A stretch of 45,067 nucleotides of DNA from an uncultured Oscillospiraceae bacterium (GCA_947632005.1 CANRNU010000018.1:1-45067), one strand, 5' to 3'; positions 1 through 7,530 are shown, numbered from the stretch's first letter. Notes: generated by a model not told the origin, from the letters alone. Made by a program: numbers and translations.

Positions 1-353
1 AGGAAGTCCACCGCCGCCTGGAAGTCCTCGGTGTTGATGTCCGGGGAGGCCATGTACCGGGGCTGGCCGCCGCTCTCGCCGGTAAAAGAGGGGTCGAAGG
101 CCAGGGTGAGGAAGCCCCGCTCCGCCATGGTCTGGGCGTACAGCCCCGCCGCCTGCTCTTTCACCGCGCCGAAGGGGCCGCACACCGCGATGGCCGCCAG
201 GGGTCCGGCCGCGCCCTTGGGCGTATACACATCTGCCGCCAGGGTGATGCCGTAGCGGTTGGGGAATGTCACCTTCCGATGCTCCACCTTTTCGCTCTGC
301 GGGAAGGTCTTGTCCCAGTCATTCGTCAATTCCAATTTCATCGTTTCAGCCAT
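1..353 (-). CDS. Alpha/beta hydrolase, N-terminal part (runs off window)
   Basis: The reading frame starts at the ATG complementary to 351-353 and continues past base 1, so only about 117 N-terminal residues are visible. AAAGGATGAGAAAA precedes the start. The protein begins MAETMKLELTN and carries a beta-strand pattern (YGITLAADVYTPKG, then AAIAVCGPFGAVKEQ, then LTLAFDPSFTGESGG) typical of the cytoplasmic dienelactone-hydrolase/YcjY-like alpha/beta hydrolases. The nucleophile Ser, acid and His would lie in the missing part, so activity cannot be judged. It follows the small 374-598 gene by 20 bp and is probably co-transcribed with it, opposite the LysR regulator. The substrate is unknown. Confidence 0.8.
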   Translation of the reverse strand, partial: MAETMKLELTNDWDKTFPQSEKVEHRKVTFPNRYGITLAADVYTPKGAAGPLAAIAVCGPFGAVKEQAAGLYAQTMAERGFLTLAFDPSFTGESGGQPRYMASPDINTEDFQAAVDF

Positions 354-373
354 TTTTCTCATCCTTTCAAATT

Positions 374-598
374 TCAAATTTTTTGTTTCAGAACTTTCTT
401 ATGGATGTTTCTCAACAGAAAATCGAGGCAGTCCACCTTGCTTTGGCTCTCATGGACCTCATCCATCAACGCGCAGCGGTGACGGCGCAGCACCTTCACC
501 GCGTCCTCTACCTGTCCGCCGTCATACAGCCGGCAGACAGTGCCGATCGTCTCTTTGTCGCAACCGGCGTCTTTCATGCTTTGCGTAAGCTCATCCAT
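374..598 (-). CDS. Small uncharacterised cytoplasmic protein, 74 aa
   Basis: The start MDELTQSMKDAG is preferred over an ATG ten codons upstream because GGGGGTG lies just before it. The 74-residue product is charged, has no signal peptide or membrane segment, and contains HRCALMDEVHESQSKVDCLDFLL, an amphipathic stretch with a conserved-looking His-Arg-Cys and a second Cys. I recall similar short proteins next to regulators in Clostridia, but no function is known to me. It lies divergent from the LysR gene and 20 bp upstream of the hydrolase, so it is probably the first gene of the LysR-controlled transcript. I do not assign a role. Confidence 0.7.
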   Translation of the reverse strand: MDELTQSMKDAGCDKETIGTVCRLYDGGQVEDAVKVLRRHRCALMDEVHESQSKVDCLDFLLRNIHKKVLKQKI

Positions 599-623
599 TG
601 GTCTGCACCCCCTGTCAAGAACA

Positions 624-653
624 AGCATACCACTCTTGATTATTCGGCAACAA
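624..653 (-). promoter_or_regulatory. Candidate sigma-A promoter for the small protein/hydrolase transcript
   Basis: On the minus strand TTGTTG (648-653) is followed after 18 bp by TATGCT (624-629). It lies between the palindromic operator and the gene and faces away from the LysR promoter. The match is moderate. Confidence 0.45.
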
Positions 654-664
654 ATAGTTATAAT
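636..664 (+). promoter_or_regulatory. Sigma-A promoter of the LysR gene
   Basis: TTGATT (636-641), a 17-bp spacer and a consensus TATAAT (659-664) sit 44 bp upstream of the LysR start codon. The palindrome at 665-680 begins at the base after the -10 box and should cover the transcription start, as expected for negative autoregulation. Confidence 0.75.
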
Positions 665-680
665 TTATATCATGATATAA
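665..680. promoter_or_regulatory. Perfect 16-bp palindrome, probable LysR operator
   Basis: TTATATCATGATATAA is a perfect palindrome in the divergent intergenic region. It contains the ATC-N-GAT type dyad expected of LysR-family sites and abuts the -10 box of the regulator gene. Flanking bases (TATAATT to the left, AATTATG to the right) extend the symmetry imperfectly. It is inferred to be the binding site through which the regulator controls itself and the divergent hydrolase transcript. Confidence 0.7.
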
Positions 681-707
681 AAATTATGAATATCATGGAG
701 GGGTATC

Positions 708-1715
708 ATGGAACTGCGGACGATGCGTTATTTCCTCGCGGTGGCCAGGGAGGAGAACATGACCTGGGCGGCGGAACAGCTGCACGTCACACAGCCCACG
801 CTGTCCAAACAGATACAGGCACTGGAGGATGAACTGGGAAAGAAGCTGTTTGTCCGGCACAGCTTCAGCATCGAACTGACCGAGGAGGGGATGCTCCTGC
901 GGAAGCGGGCGGAGGACTTGGTATCCATGGCGGACAAGATCACGGGGGAATTCGCCGCGCTGGACGATGTGACCGGCGGGGATGTGTATCTGGGGCTGGC
1001 GGAGTCGTATCAGATACGCAGCCTGGCCCGACAGATCAAGAAGTTCAAGCAGACCTATCCCGGCCTGCGCTACCATATCACCAGCGGCGACACGGAACAG
1101 GTCACAGAGAAGCTGGACAAGGGCCTGCTGGACTTCGCGGTGTTGGCGGACGAACCCAACACCGCCAAGTACAACGATCTGCCCTTTCCCGAGTCGGACG
1201 TGTGGGGGATAGTTATGCCGGACAGCCATGATCTGGCCTGGAAAGAGGCCGTCACCGTGGACGATCTGGCGGGACTGCCCCTGTTCTGCTCGGAACAGGG
1301 GTGGGCCAACGACATCCCCAAGTGGTGCGGCAATCGTATGGATGAATTGCATCTGGAGGGGTCCTTCCGGCTTTCCTATAACGGCTCGCTCTTTGTCAAG
1401 GAGGGGCTGGGGCTTCTTTTGACCTTCGACCATCTTATCGACACGAGCCCTAACAGCGGCCTGGTGTTCCGGCCCCTGTCGCCCCGGCTGGAGACCCGGA
1501 TATACCTGGTGTGGAAAAAGTATCAAGTCTTTTCGCCCATCGCGGAGCGGCTGCTGGACAGGATAAGAGACGCGTTCTGCCGCGGGGATGCCGGCGCCGG
1601 ACACCCCTTGCCAGCGGCGGAGATCTGCGGTACAATGTCGCCGGAAGAAACGGCGGGAGCGCCGCTGGCCGCAGACCGGGGCGGGACCGACGGAGACAGG
1701 TGGGACGAGGCTTGA
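708..1715 (+). CDS. LysR-family transcriptional regulator
   Basis: The 335-residue protein opens with the LysR winged helix-turn-helix: MELRTMRYFLAVAREEN, then AAEQLHVTQPTLSKQIQALE, then a KLFVRH wing, within residues 1-65. A two-lobed effector domain of the periplasmic-binding type follows (residues 90-295). A charged, low-complexity tail of about 35 residues extends beyond the usual length of roughly 300. GGAGGGG lies just upstream of the ATG. The gene is divergent from the small protein/hydrolase pair and has a palindrome over its own promoter, so it most likely regulates both directions. The inducer is unknown. Confidence 0.92.
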   Translation: MELRTMRYFLAVAREENMTWAAEQLHVTQPTLSKQIQALEDELGKKLFVRHSFSIELTEEGMLLRKRAEDLVSMADKITGEFAALDDVTGGDVYLGLAESYQIRSLARQIKKFKQTYPGLRYHITSGDTEQVTEKLDKGLLDFAVLADEPNTAKYNDLPFPESDVWGIVMPDSHDLAWKEAVTVDDLAGLPLFCSEQGWANDIPKWCGNRMDELHLEGSFRLSYNGSLFVKEGLGLLLTFDHLIDTSPNSGLVFRPLSPRLETRIYLVWKKYQVFSPIAERLLDRIRDAFCRGDAGAGHPLPAAEICGTMSPEETAGAPLAADRGGTDGDRWDEA

Positions 1716-1733
1716 AAGAAGGTGGGTGAGAGC

Positions 1734-1952
1734 GTGTTCGGGAGGAAGAAAAATGCCGCGCCGGTCTTTGACAGGACCGGAAAGGAGCCGGTCCTCCGGG
1801 CCAGCATCTGTACAGGCGAGAAGGTGGCCGGCTATCGGGACACCGCGACGGGAAAATTCGTAGAGGTCATGCTGATTCGGAACGACGGAGACCTTCGGCA
1901 GTTTTTGACCGAATACGGCTTTTCGGAAGAAGAGCTGCGTCGGGAATGGTAG
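1734..1952 (+). CDS. Small uncharacterised protein, 72 aa
   Basis: The frame has no ATG. The GTG at 1734 is preferred to the GTG at 1722 because AAGGTGGGTGAG lies 9-10 bp upstream of it. The predicted product begins MFGRKKNAAPVF and has the core EPVLRASICTGEKVAGY followed by FVEVMLIRNDGDLRQF. It is soluble and has one Cys. I recall near-identical short proteins as conserved hypotheticals in gut Clostridia, but I know of no function. It starts 18 bp after the LysR stop and may share that transcript. Confidence 0.65.
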   Translation: MFGRKKNAAPVFDRTGKEPVLRASICTGEKVAGYRDTATGKFVEVMLIRNDGDLRQFLTEYGFSEEELRREW

Positions 1953-2017
1953 GGCGCGGAATGACCCGGATGAGCGGGATAAGTTGACATAATATGTATT
2001 TTGCTGGGAGGACAGGC

Positions 2018-2620
2018 ATGACAGAGCAGGAAAAGATGAAGCAGGGATTTCTCTGGCAGGACGACGAGGAGAATATGGCCCTGCAGGCCCACACCAAGGA
2101 GCTGGTCCGCCGGTTCAATACCATGCCGCCGGAGGATATGGCCGGGCGGGAGGCCCTCCTGCACGACATATTCGGCCAGGTGGGGGAGCATGTCTGGATC
2201 GTGCCGCCCATCACGGTGGCGGTGGGCAAATATGTGTCCGTGGGAGAGGGCACATACGTCAACATGAATCTGACCCTGATCGACGACTGGAAGATCACCA
2301 TCGGGAAACGGGTCCTGATCGGTCCCAATGTGACCCTGTGCACCACGGGGCATCCCATCCACCCGGACCATCGGATGGACGGGATGTACTCCTTCCCCAT
2401 CACGATCGGGGACGGGGTCTGGCTGGGAGCCAACGTGATCGTCATGCCCGGGGTGACCATCGGGGAAAATTCCGTCATCGGCGCGGGCTCCGTCGTCACC
2501 AGGGATATCCCGCCCAACGTCATCGCCTTTGGCAGTCCGTGCAAGGTGTACCGCCAGATCAATGAGCGGGACGGGGAATACTACTTCGGGGAAAGGCGCT
2601 TCGACGAACAGCCGGAGTGA
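2018..2620 (+). CDS. Sugar O-acetyltransferase (maltose/galactoside acetyltransferase family)
   Basis: The start at 2018 (MTEQEKMKQG) has GGGAGGACAGGC directly upstream; the ATG 24 bases earlier has no such site. The 200-residue protein has the N-terminal maltose-acetyltransferase cap (residues 1-60) and then a left-handed beta-helix of hexapeptide repeats (for example ITIGDGVWLGANVIVMPGV and IGENSVIGAGSVV). The catalytic His is in TTGHPIHP. It should transfer acetyl from acetyl-CoA to a sugar hydroxyl in the cytoplasm, like Maa or LacA; the acceptor cannot be told. It is single-gene in appearance and closed by a strong terminator. Confidence 0.9.
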   Translation: MTEQEKMKQGFLWQDDEENMALQAHTKELVRRFNTMPPEDMAGREALLHDIFGQVGEHVWIVPPITVAVGKYVSVGEGTYVNMNLTLIDDWKITIGKRVLIGPNVTLCTTGHPIHPDHRMDGMYSFPITIGDGVWLGANVIVMPGVTIGENSVIGAGSVVTRDIPPNVIAFGSPCKVYRQINERDGEYYFGERRFDEQPE

Positions 2621-2637
2621 ATCGAAAAAGAGAGGAC

Positions 2638-2676
2638 CCGGACCGGCGTGAAAGCTGACGCCGGTCCGGATCTTTT
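2638..2676 (+). terminator. Rho-independent terminator after the acetyltransferase
   Basis: A perfect 12-bp stem (2638-2649 with 2658-2669), an 8-nt loop and ATCTTTT end the acetyltransferase transcript. Confidence 0.85.
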
Positions 2677-2747
2677 GCGGCCGATGCGGCTGCGGCTCCG
2701 TGAAAAATACGCCGGGCCGACGGAAGAAGGCACGTTTGAAATTTTGC

Positions 2748-2776
2748 TTTACAATATTATAAGATTCTGTTATAAT
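2748..2776 (+). promoter_or_regulatory. Sigma-A promoter of the symporter gene
   Basis: TTTACA (2748-2753), 17 bp, TATAAT (2771-2776). The transcript would start about 30 bp upstream of the symporter ATG. Confidence 0.75.
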
Positions 2777-2811
2777 CTGTTTATCAAAGAATGAAAAGAA
2801 GGAGTATCGCT

Positions 2812-4062
2812 ATGTCTGCACTGAAAAAAATCAAGCTGCCCGGCTGGATCTTCATCGGCATGATCCTGGGCATCCTGGCCGGCCTCGGCTGCATGTACGG
2901 CATGGCCGACGGCGGCGCGTTCACCACGGCGAACCTGAAACCCTTTGGCGACATCTACATCAACCTGTTGAAGTTCCTGGTGGTCCCTGTGGTGCTCACC
3001 AGCATCGTCAGCGGCGTGGTGAGCCTGGGCGACATCAAGCGCGTGGGCTCCATCGGCTGGAAGACCATCGTCTACTATCTGGCCACCACCGCCATCGCCA
3101 TCGTGATCGGCCTGGTCTTCGCCAACGTCGCCAATGCCGTGGGGCTGTTCCCGGTTCTGGAGACCTCCGGTCTGGAGTATGAGGCCAATTCCTCCAACGT
3201 CATGGACGTGATCAAGGGCATCTTCCCCTCCAATATGTGGCAGAGCTTCTCCGACGCCAACATGCTGCAGGTCATCGTGGTGGCCCTGTTCCTGGGCGCC
3301 GGCATCCTGCTGGCGGGCGACGCGGGCAAGAAGTTCAGCGAGGTGATGGAGAGCGCCTACGCCGTGGTCATGAAGATCATGGGCTTCATCATCAAGCTGA
3401 CCCCCATCGGCGTGTTCTGCCTGATGGCCGACGTGGTGGCCGTGAACGGCCCCAAGATCGTGGGCTCGCTGATGATCGTCATCGGCGTGGCCTATGTGGC
3501 CTACATCGTCCACTTCGTGGTGTGCTACGGCGTGTCCGCCACCACGCTGGGCAAGGTGGGCTTTGTCAAGTTCGTCAAGGGCATCTGGCCGGCCATGGTA
3601 GTGGCCTTCACCACCACTTCCTCCGCCGCCACCCTGCCTGTGACCATCGACTGCTCCAACAAGATGGGCTCTGACCCCGAGGTCAGCTCCTTTGTGCTGC
3701 CCCTGGGCGCCACCATCAACATGGACGGCACCGCCATCTACATGGGCGTCACATCCATCTTCATCGCCACCTGCTATGGCATCAGCCTGACCCTGGGCCA
3801 GATGGCCATGATCGTCCTGACCGCCACCCTGGCTTCCATCGGCACCGCGGGCGTCTCCGGCGCCGGCATGATCATGCTGGCCATGGTGCTGGAGAGCGTG
3901 GGCCTGCCTGTGGAAGGCATCGCCCTGATCGCCGGCGTCGACAAGCTGTTCGATATGGGCCGTACCACGCTGAACATCGTGGGCGACTCCACCTGCGCGC
4001 TGTACATGTCCCGTCTGGACGCGAAGCGTGCCGCACGTCTGGCTGCTGCTGCAAAGAAGTAG
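2812..4062 (+). CDS. Dicarboxylate/amino acid:cation symporter (DAACS family)
   Basis: The start at 2812 (MSALKKIKLPG) is chosen because AAGGAG lies 7 bp upstream; an in-frame ATG at 2791 lacks this. The 416-residue integral membrane protein has the GltP/GltPh hallmarks. These are a serine-rich re-entrant loop (TTSSAATLPVTI), the NMDGT cation-binding motif in GATINMDGTAIY, and a C-terminal DRxxT-like segment (DMGRTTLNIVGD). The family imports glutamate, aspartate, C4-dicarboxylates or serine with Na+ or H+. It is followed by an aminotransferase, which fits amino-acid uptake, but a terminator separates them. The exact substrate is not resolvable. Confidence 0.93.
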   Translation: MSALKKIKLPGWIFIGMILGILAGLGCMYGMADGGAFTTANLKPFGDIYINLLKFLVVPVVLTSIVSGVVSLGDIKRVGSIGWKTIVYYLATTAIAIVIGLVFANVANAVGLFPVLETSGLEYEANSSNVMDVIKGIFPSNMWQSFSDANMLQVIVVALFLGAGILLAGDAGKKFSEVMESAYAVVMKIMGFIIKLTPIGVFCLMADVVAVNGPKIVGSLMIVIGVAYVAYIVHFVVCYGVSATTLGKVGFVKFVKGIWPAMVVAFTTTSSAATLPVTIDCSNKMGSDPEVSSFVLPLGATINMDGTAIYMGVTSIFIATCYGISLTLGQMAMIVLTATLASIGTAGVSGAGMIMLAMVLESVGLPVEGIALIAGVDKLFDMGRTTLNIVGDSTCALYMSRLDAKRAARLAAAAKK

Positions 4063-4120
4063 GCCAGAACGAAAAAATCGTCTGGCCGAAGCAAGAGGCC
4101 GGACGCAAAGAGAGCATTTG

Positions 4121-4153
4121 CACCCCCGGCCTGGAACAGGCCGGGGGTGTTTT
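4121..4153 (+). terminator. Terminator after the symporter
   Basis: A perfect 12-bp G+C-rich stem (4121-4132 with 4138-4149), a 5-nt loop and TTTT. It lies only 37 bp before the aminotransferase ATG, so that gene may depend on read-through or on a promoter I could not find. Confidence 0.85.
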
Positions 4154-4190
4154 GATATGCAAGACCCATTGATAACAGGAGGAAATTTAC

Positions 4191-5402
4191 ATGCGACCCG
4201 TGGAGAGATCCGACAAGATGAAGATGGTCCACAGCGACATCCGGGGGCCCATATACCAGAGGGCCCTGGAGATGGAGCGGCAGGGGATCGAGGTACTGAA
4301 GCTCAACACCGGAAACCCCGGCAATTTCGGTTTCGGCATGCCCGCAAGCGTCCGGGCAGCCCTGCTGGAAAACCTGGACCGGGCGGTGGCCTACTGTGAC
4401 CCCGGCGGCATGCCGGAGGCCCGGGAGGCCCTGCGGGCCTATCACGCGGCCCAGGGCCTGGAGGATATCACGGCGGAGGACATCTTCATCGGCAACGGCG
4501 TCAGCGAGATGGCCCAGATGGTCTGCATGAGCGTGCTCAGCGCGGGAGATGAGCTTCTGATGCCCATGCCCAGCTACAGTCTCTGGTCCAATGGGGCGTA
4601 TCTGGCTGGGGCGAAGCCGGTGTTTTACACCTGCGACGAGAAGGCGGACTGGTACCCGGATGTGGAGGATATGGCCAGGAAGATCACGCCCCGGACAAAG
4701 GCCATCCTGCTCATCAACCCCAACAATCCCACCGGCCAGGTGTATGCCCCGGCGCTGGTGGAGCAGGTCATCGGGCTGGCCCGGAGACACGGCCTGCTGC
4801 TCATCGCGGACGAGATCTATGACCGGCTCATTCTGGACGATATGCCATTCCGGTCTGTGGGGGCCCTGGCGCCGGATATGCCGGTGGTGACCCTGAACGG
4901 CCTTTCCAAGAGCCACATCGTCTGCGGTTTCCGGTGCGGCTGGGCGGCGGTCAGCGGTCCCCGGAAGCTCACAGAGCAGCTGCGCCAGTGCCTTATGAGC
5001 CTTTCCGCGCTGCGGCTGTGCGGCAACGTGCTGACCCAGCTGGTGCTCCCGGCGGCCATGGCCGACCCGGACAGCACCCGGGCGATGCTGGTCCCCGGCG
5101 GGCGCATCTATGAGCAGCGGGCCGCCGCGCTCCGGGCCCTGGATCAGCTGGACTGCATCTCCTATGTGAAGACCCACGCGTCCTTTTACATCTTCCCGAA
5201 GATCGCGGACCGGGTCCCCATCACCGATGACCGCCGGTTTGCCCTGGACCTGCTGGAGGAAAAGCACATCCTGCTGGTGCCCGGCAGCGGCTTCGACTGG
5301 CCGACGCCGGACCACTTCCGGCTGGTGCTCCTGCCGGAGCCGGAGCAGATCTACCGGGCCATTTTGGATATCGGAGATTTTCTGGAGCGCTATCATCAGT
5401 AA
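4191..5402 (+). CDS. Class I aminotransferase, AlaA-like (alanine/valine-pyruvate type)
   Basis: The 403-residue cytoplasmic PLP enzyme begins MRPVERSDKMKMVHSDIRGP, very like AlaA. Fold-type I motifs are visible: LLINPNNPTGQVY (substrate/PLP Asn), IADEIYDRL (Asp pairing with the PLP ring nitrogen) and LNGLSKSHIVCGFRCGW with the Schiff-base Lys in the SKS motif. AGGAGGAAATTTAC precedes the ATG. Glutamate-pyruvate transamination is the best guess by family, linking imported amino acids with central carbon. Close relatives include other alanine- or aspartate-type transaminases, so specificity is uncertain. Confidence 0.88.
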   Translation: MRPVERSDKMKMVHSDIRGPIYQRALEMERQGIEVLKLNTGNPGNFGFGMPASVRAALLENLDRAVAYCDPGGMPEAREALRAYHAAQGLEDITAEDIFIGNGVSEMAQMVCMSVLSAGDELLMPMPSYSLWSNGAYLAGAKPVFYTCDEKADWYPDVEDMARKITPRTKAILLINPNNPTGQVYAPALVEQVIGLARRHGLLLIADEIYDRLILDDMPFRSVGALAPDMPVVTLNGLSKSHIVCGFRCGWAAVSGPRKLTEQLRQCLMSLSALRLCGNVLTQLVLPAAMADPDSTRAMLVPGGRIYEQRAAALRALDQLDCISYVKTHASFYIFPKIADRVPITDDRRFALDLLEEKHILLVPGSGFDWPTPDHFRLVLLPEPEQIYRAILDIGDFLERYHQ

Positions 5403-5422
5403 ATCGGTAAAAATGCGCAAAG

Positions 5423-5449
5423 ATCCCCGGCAGACATGCCGGGGATTCT
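5423..5449 (+). terminator. Hairpin terminator after the aminotransferase (weak U tract)
   Basis: A 10-bp perfect stem (5423-5432 with 5437-5446) with loop GACA, 20 bp after the stop codon. The following bases TTCTA are a poor U tract, so termination may be incomplete. Confidence 0.55.
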
Positions 5450-5474
5450 ACTATGCAAACGGATAAAAACGTGT

Positions 5475-5480
5475 TATACT
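5475..5480 (+). promoter_or_regulatory. Candidate -10 box of the DUF554 gene
   Basis: TTATAC/TATACT-like -10 (5475-5480) with only a weak -35 (TATGCA near 5452). A start about 7 bp downstream would fall after the ATG at 5485, which argues that translation begins further downstream at 5539. Confidence 0.4.
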
Positions 5481-5538
5481 ACGCATGTATCTGGTTCAAG
5501 TTTTTGAACTATTCTACATACAGGCGGGGACAGAGATC

Positions 5539-6333
5539 GTGTGGAAGTATTTTGGCGTCATTTGTAATGTGATCACGGTGGTTTTGGGAAGCAGCCTGGG
5601 GCTGCTGCTGAAGCGGCGGGCCGGAAAGAAAAGCCCGGCGGAGGCGGCGGCAGCGGGGAAATACCCGCCCCGGGAGAACCTGCCGGACACGATGATGGTG
5701 TGTCTGGGCTTTTGCAGCGTGTTCGCGGCGGCCTCCGGTCTGCTGGAGGTGACCAGCGGCGTGCAGGCGCTGATCTGCGTGGGGTCCATGGCGGGCGGCC
5801 TTCTCATCGGCTGGGTGCTTCGGCTGGACGACAGGCTGAACCGGATGGGAGACGCGCTGCTGGAGAAGATCGGCGGCGCCGCGGAGGGCGTCAGCAATCC
5901 GGCGGAGGGGTTCGTGACGGCGTGTCTGCTGTTCTGCATCGGCTCCATGACCGTGCTGGGCTCCTTTGAGAGCGCTGCGAACCCGGCGGACCATCTTGCG
6001 CTGGAGTGCCACACCATGCTACTCATCAAATCTCTGCTGGACTTCGTGTCCTCCACTTGCCTGTCGGTCACTTACGGCGTGTCGGTGATGGCCTCGGCGG
6101 CGTTCGTGCTGGTGCTCCAGGGGGCACTGGTGGCCCTGGCGTCCGTGCTCCAGCCCTTTTTGGAGCGGACCGGGGCCATGCCCGCAGTCAACTGCGTGGG
6201 CTCCATGATCATCCTGACCATCGCCGTCAACCTCATCGGCCTGAAAAAGATCAAGACGGCGGATTACCTCCCGGCCCTGTTTCTGCCCATCCTCGTCTGC
6301 TGGCTGCTGACGAGCTTCGGCGTCACGGTGTGA
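5539..6333 (+). CDS. DUF554 family membrane protein (YqgA-like)
   Basis: The protein has the DUF554 layout: an N-terminal hydrophobic hairpin (VICNVITVVLGSSLGLLL), a GS.AGGLLIGWVL helix, LLFCIGSMTVLGSFE, a LLIKSLLDFVSST segment and a C-terminal pair of helices (VNCVGSMIILTIAVNLIGL). About seven membrane segments are expected. The function of the family is unknown; transport has been suggested. A longer frame opens at an ATG at 5485, but the likely -10 box lies at 5475-5480. The GTG at 5539, preceded by GGGGACAG, also matches where family members usually start, giving 264 residues. Confidence is high in the family and moderate in the start. Confidence 0.82.
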   Translation: MWKYFGVICNVITVVLGSSLGLLLKRRAGKKSPAEAAAAGKYPPRENLPDTMMVCLGFCSVFAAASGLLEVTSGVQALICVGSMAGGLLIGWVLRLDDRLNRMGDALLEKIGGAAEGVSNPAEGFVTACLLFCIGSMTVLGSFESAANPADHLALECHTMLLIKSLLDFVSSTCLSVTYGVSVMASAAFVLVLQGALVALASVLQPFLERTGAMPAVNCVGSMIILTIAVNLIGLKKIKTADYLPALFLPILVCWLLTSFGVTV

Positions 6334-6522
6334 TAATGATTATCGCAAGGCGAAAACGAAGGTTTTCGCCGCCAAACGACACGTTTGGCAGCAAATGATC
6401 TGAGGATCATTTGCGCGATGTTCATTGCAATGAGTGTCTGGTAAAACAGCACAGCTGTTTTGTTGAGCCGCGAAGCGACTCGGCGCAACGCCTATGGCGT
6501 TTCGCCATCAGGTGATCATTAT
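6331..6522. repeat. Array of back-to-back hairpins with terminal inverted repeats (possible MITE)
   Basis: Successive perfect stems with 3-4 nt loops follow each other with almost no spacer: 6349-6370 (9-bp arms), 6371-6389 (8 bp, loop ACA), 6391-6414 (10 bp, loop TGAG), a 12-bp palindrome at 6422-6433, 6443-6461 (8 bp, loop ACA) and 6482-6506 (10 of 11 bp, loop TAT). ATAATGAT (6333-6340) and ATCATTAT (6515-6522) form terminal inverted repeats. The block begins on the DUF554 stop codon. There is no sustained reading frame and no U tract after any stem. It is probably a mobile or repeated intergenic element; function is unknown. Confidence 0.65.
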
Positions 6523-6538
6523 AGGGCGAAAAAGTGAA

Positions 6539-6567
6539 TTGACAAAATCCGCAGTTGCGGTTACACT
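6539..6567 (+). promoter_or_regulatory. Sigma-A promoter of the E2-like acyltransferase gene
   Basis: Consensus TTGACA (6539-6544), 17 bp, TACACT (6562-6567). It lies immediately after the hairpin array, so the array itself is upstream of this transcript. Confidence 0.75.
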
Positions 6568-6622
6568 GGAATATACTTCAATTAATTTAAGTTTTCAAAG
6601 ACGAGGGAAGGAGCGCTGAACC

Positions 6623-7474
6623 ATGGGAAGACCTGACGGCATCCGTGTCCGGGACGAAGTCCCGATCTATTACCTGATCCCCCAGTTCATGACGGAACGC
6701 CATGACTCCATGAACATGATCACGGTGGACATTCCCGCGGAGCCTCTGCGGCAATACATGAACGCCAAACGGAAAGAGGGCAAGCACATCAGCCACATGG
6801 CCCTGATCCTGACGGCCTATGCCCATCTGGTGGGAGAATTCCCCACGCTGAACCGGTTCGTGATCAACCGGAGGATCTACGAGCACAAGGACCTGAAGGT
6901 GTCCCTGGTGGTGCTCCGCTCCGGCGGCAGCGCCAACGACGACACCATGTCCAAGCTGGACCTCTCTCCTGCGGACACCATCTTCGACATCCAGGATAAG
7001 ATCGACAAGTATGTGAAGGAGAACGCCGCCGGCGCAGAGGAAAACGAGATGGCCATCGACAGGATCATGCGCGTTTTCGTGGGGCTCGGCGGGCTGATGA
7101 ACGTGGTGGGCTGGTTTCTGCGCTGGGGCGACAAGCACGGTCTGCTGCCCCAGTCGCTGCTGGACGTGAGCCCCTTCCACGCCAGCGCCCTGTTCACCAA
7201 CCTGGCCAGTATCCGCACCAACCACGTCTACCACCACGTCTATGACTTTGGTACCACCTCCATCTCCATCGCCATGGGGAATATGCGGGATACCGTGCGG
7301 CGGGGCAAGGGCGGCCAGCCGGAGGTCGTCCGGTGCATCCCCCTGGGGGTCGTGATGGACGAGCGCATCTGCTCCGGCCACTACTTCGCCCTGGCCTTTG
7401 CCCGGCTGCGGGATCTGCTGGCCCATCCGGAGTTGCTGGAGAGCCCGACCGACACCTCCCATCCTGTGCGGTAA
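6623..7474 (+). CDS. Stand-alone 2-oxoacid dehydrogenase E2-like acyltransferase domain protein
   Basis: The 283-residue protein matches only the C-terminal catalytic (chloramphenicol-acetyltransferase-like) domain of dihydrolipoamide acyltransferases. It has no lipoyl or E1/E3-binding domain, and no E1 or E3 gene is nearby. The trimer-fold signature is visible (SHMALILTAYAHLV, FGTTSISIAMGNM, PLGVVMDERICSG). The family active site HxxxDG reads ExxxSG here (DERICSG), so the classic catalytic His and Asp are missing. AAGGAGCGCTGAACC precedes the start. It may bind CoA or another acyl carrier in a different way; the function is unknown. Confidence 0.8.
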   Translation: MGRPDGIRVRDEVPIYYLIPQFMTERHDSMNMITVDIPAEPLRQYMNAKRKEGKHISHMALILTAYAHLVGEFPTLNRFVINRRIYEHKDLKVSLVVLRSGGSANDDTMSKLDLSPADTIFDIQDKIDKYVKENAAGAEENEMAIDRIMRVFVGLGGLMNVVGWFLRWGDKHGLLPQSLLDVSPFHASALFTNLASIRTNHVYHHVYDFGTTSISIAMGNMRDTVRRGKGGQPEVVRCIPLGVVMDERICSGHYFALAFARLRDLLAHPELLESPTDTSHPVR

Positions 7475-7485
7475 AAGAGAATAGC

Positions 7486-7530
7486 ATAAAAACTGTCCCC
7501 TGCCCGTTGGGCAGGGGACAGTGATTTTTT
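7486..7530. terminator. Bidirectional terminator between convergent genes
   Basis: A perfect 14-bp stem (7492-7505 with 7509-7522) and 3-nt loop. It is followed on the plus strand by GATTTTTTT and on the minus strand by TTTTTATG, so it serves both the acyltransferase and the antiporter. Confidence 0.9.

Noticed and set aside
1984-1989. TTGACA before the sugar acetyltransferase as a promoter
   Set aside because: No -10 hexamer lies at 16-18 bp; the expected position falls on the ribosome-binding site.
4063-4190. Riboswitch or T-box in front of the aminotransferase
   Set aside because: The only structure is the simple symporter terminator; no conserved riboswitch or T-box core is visible.
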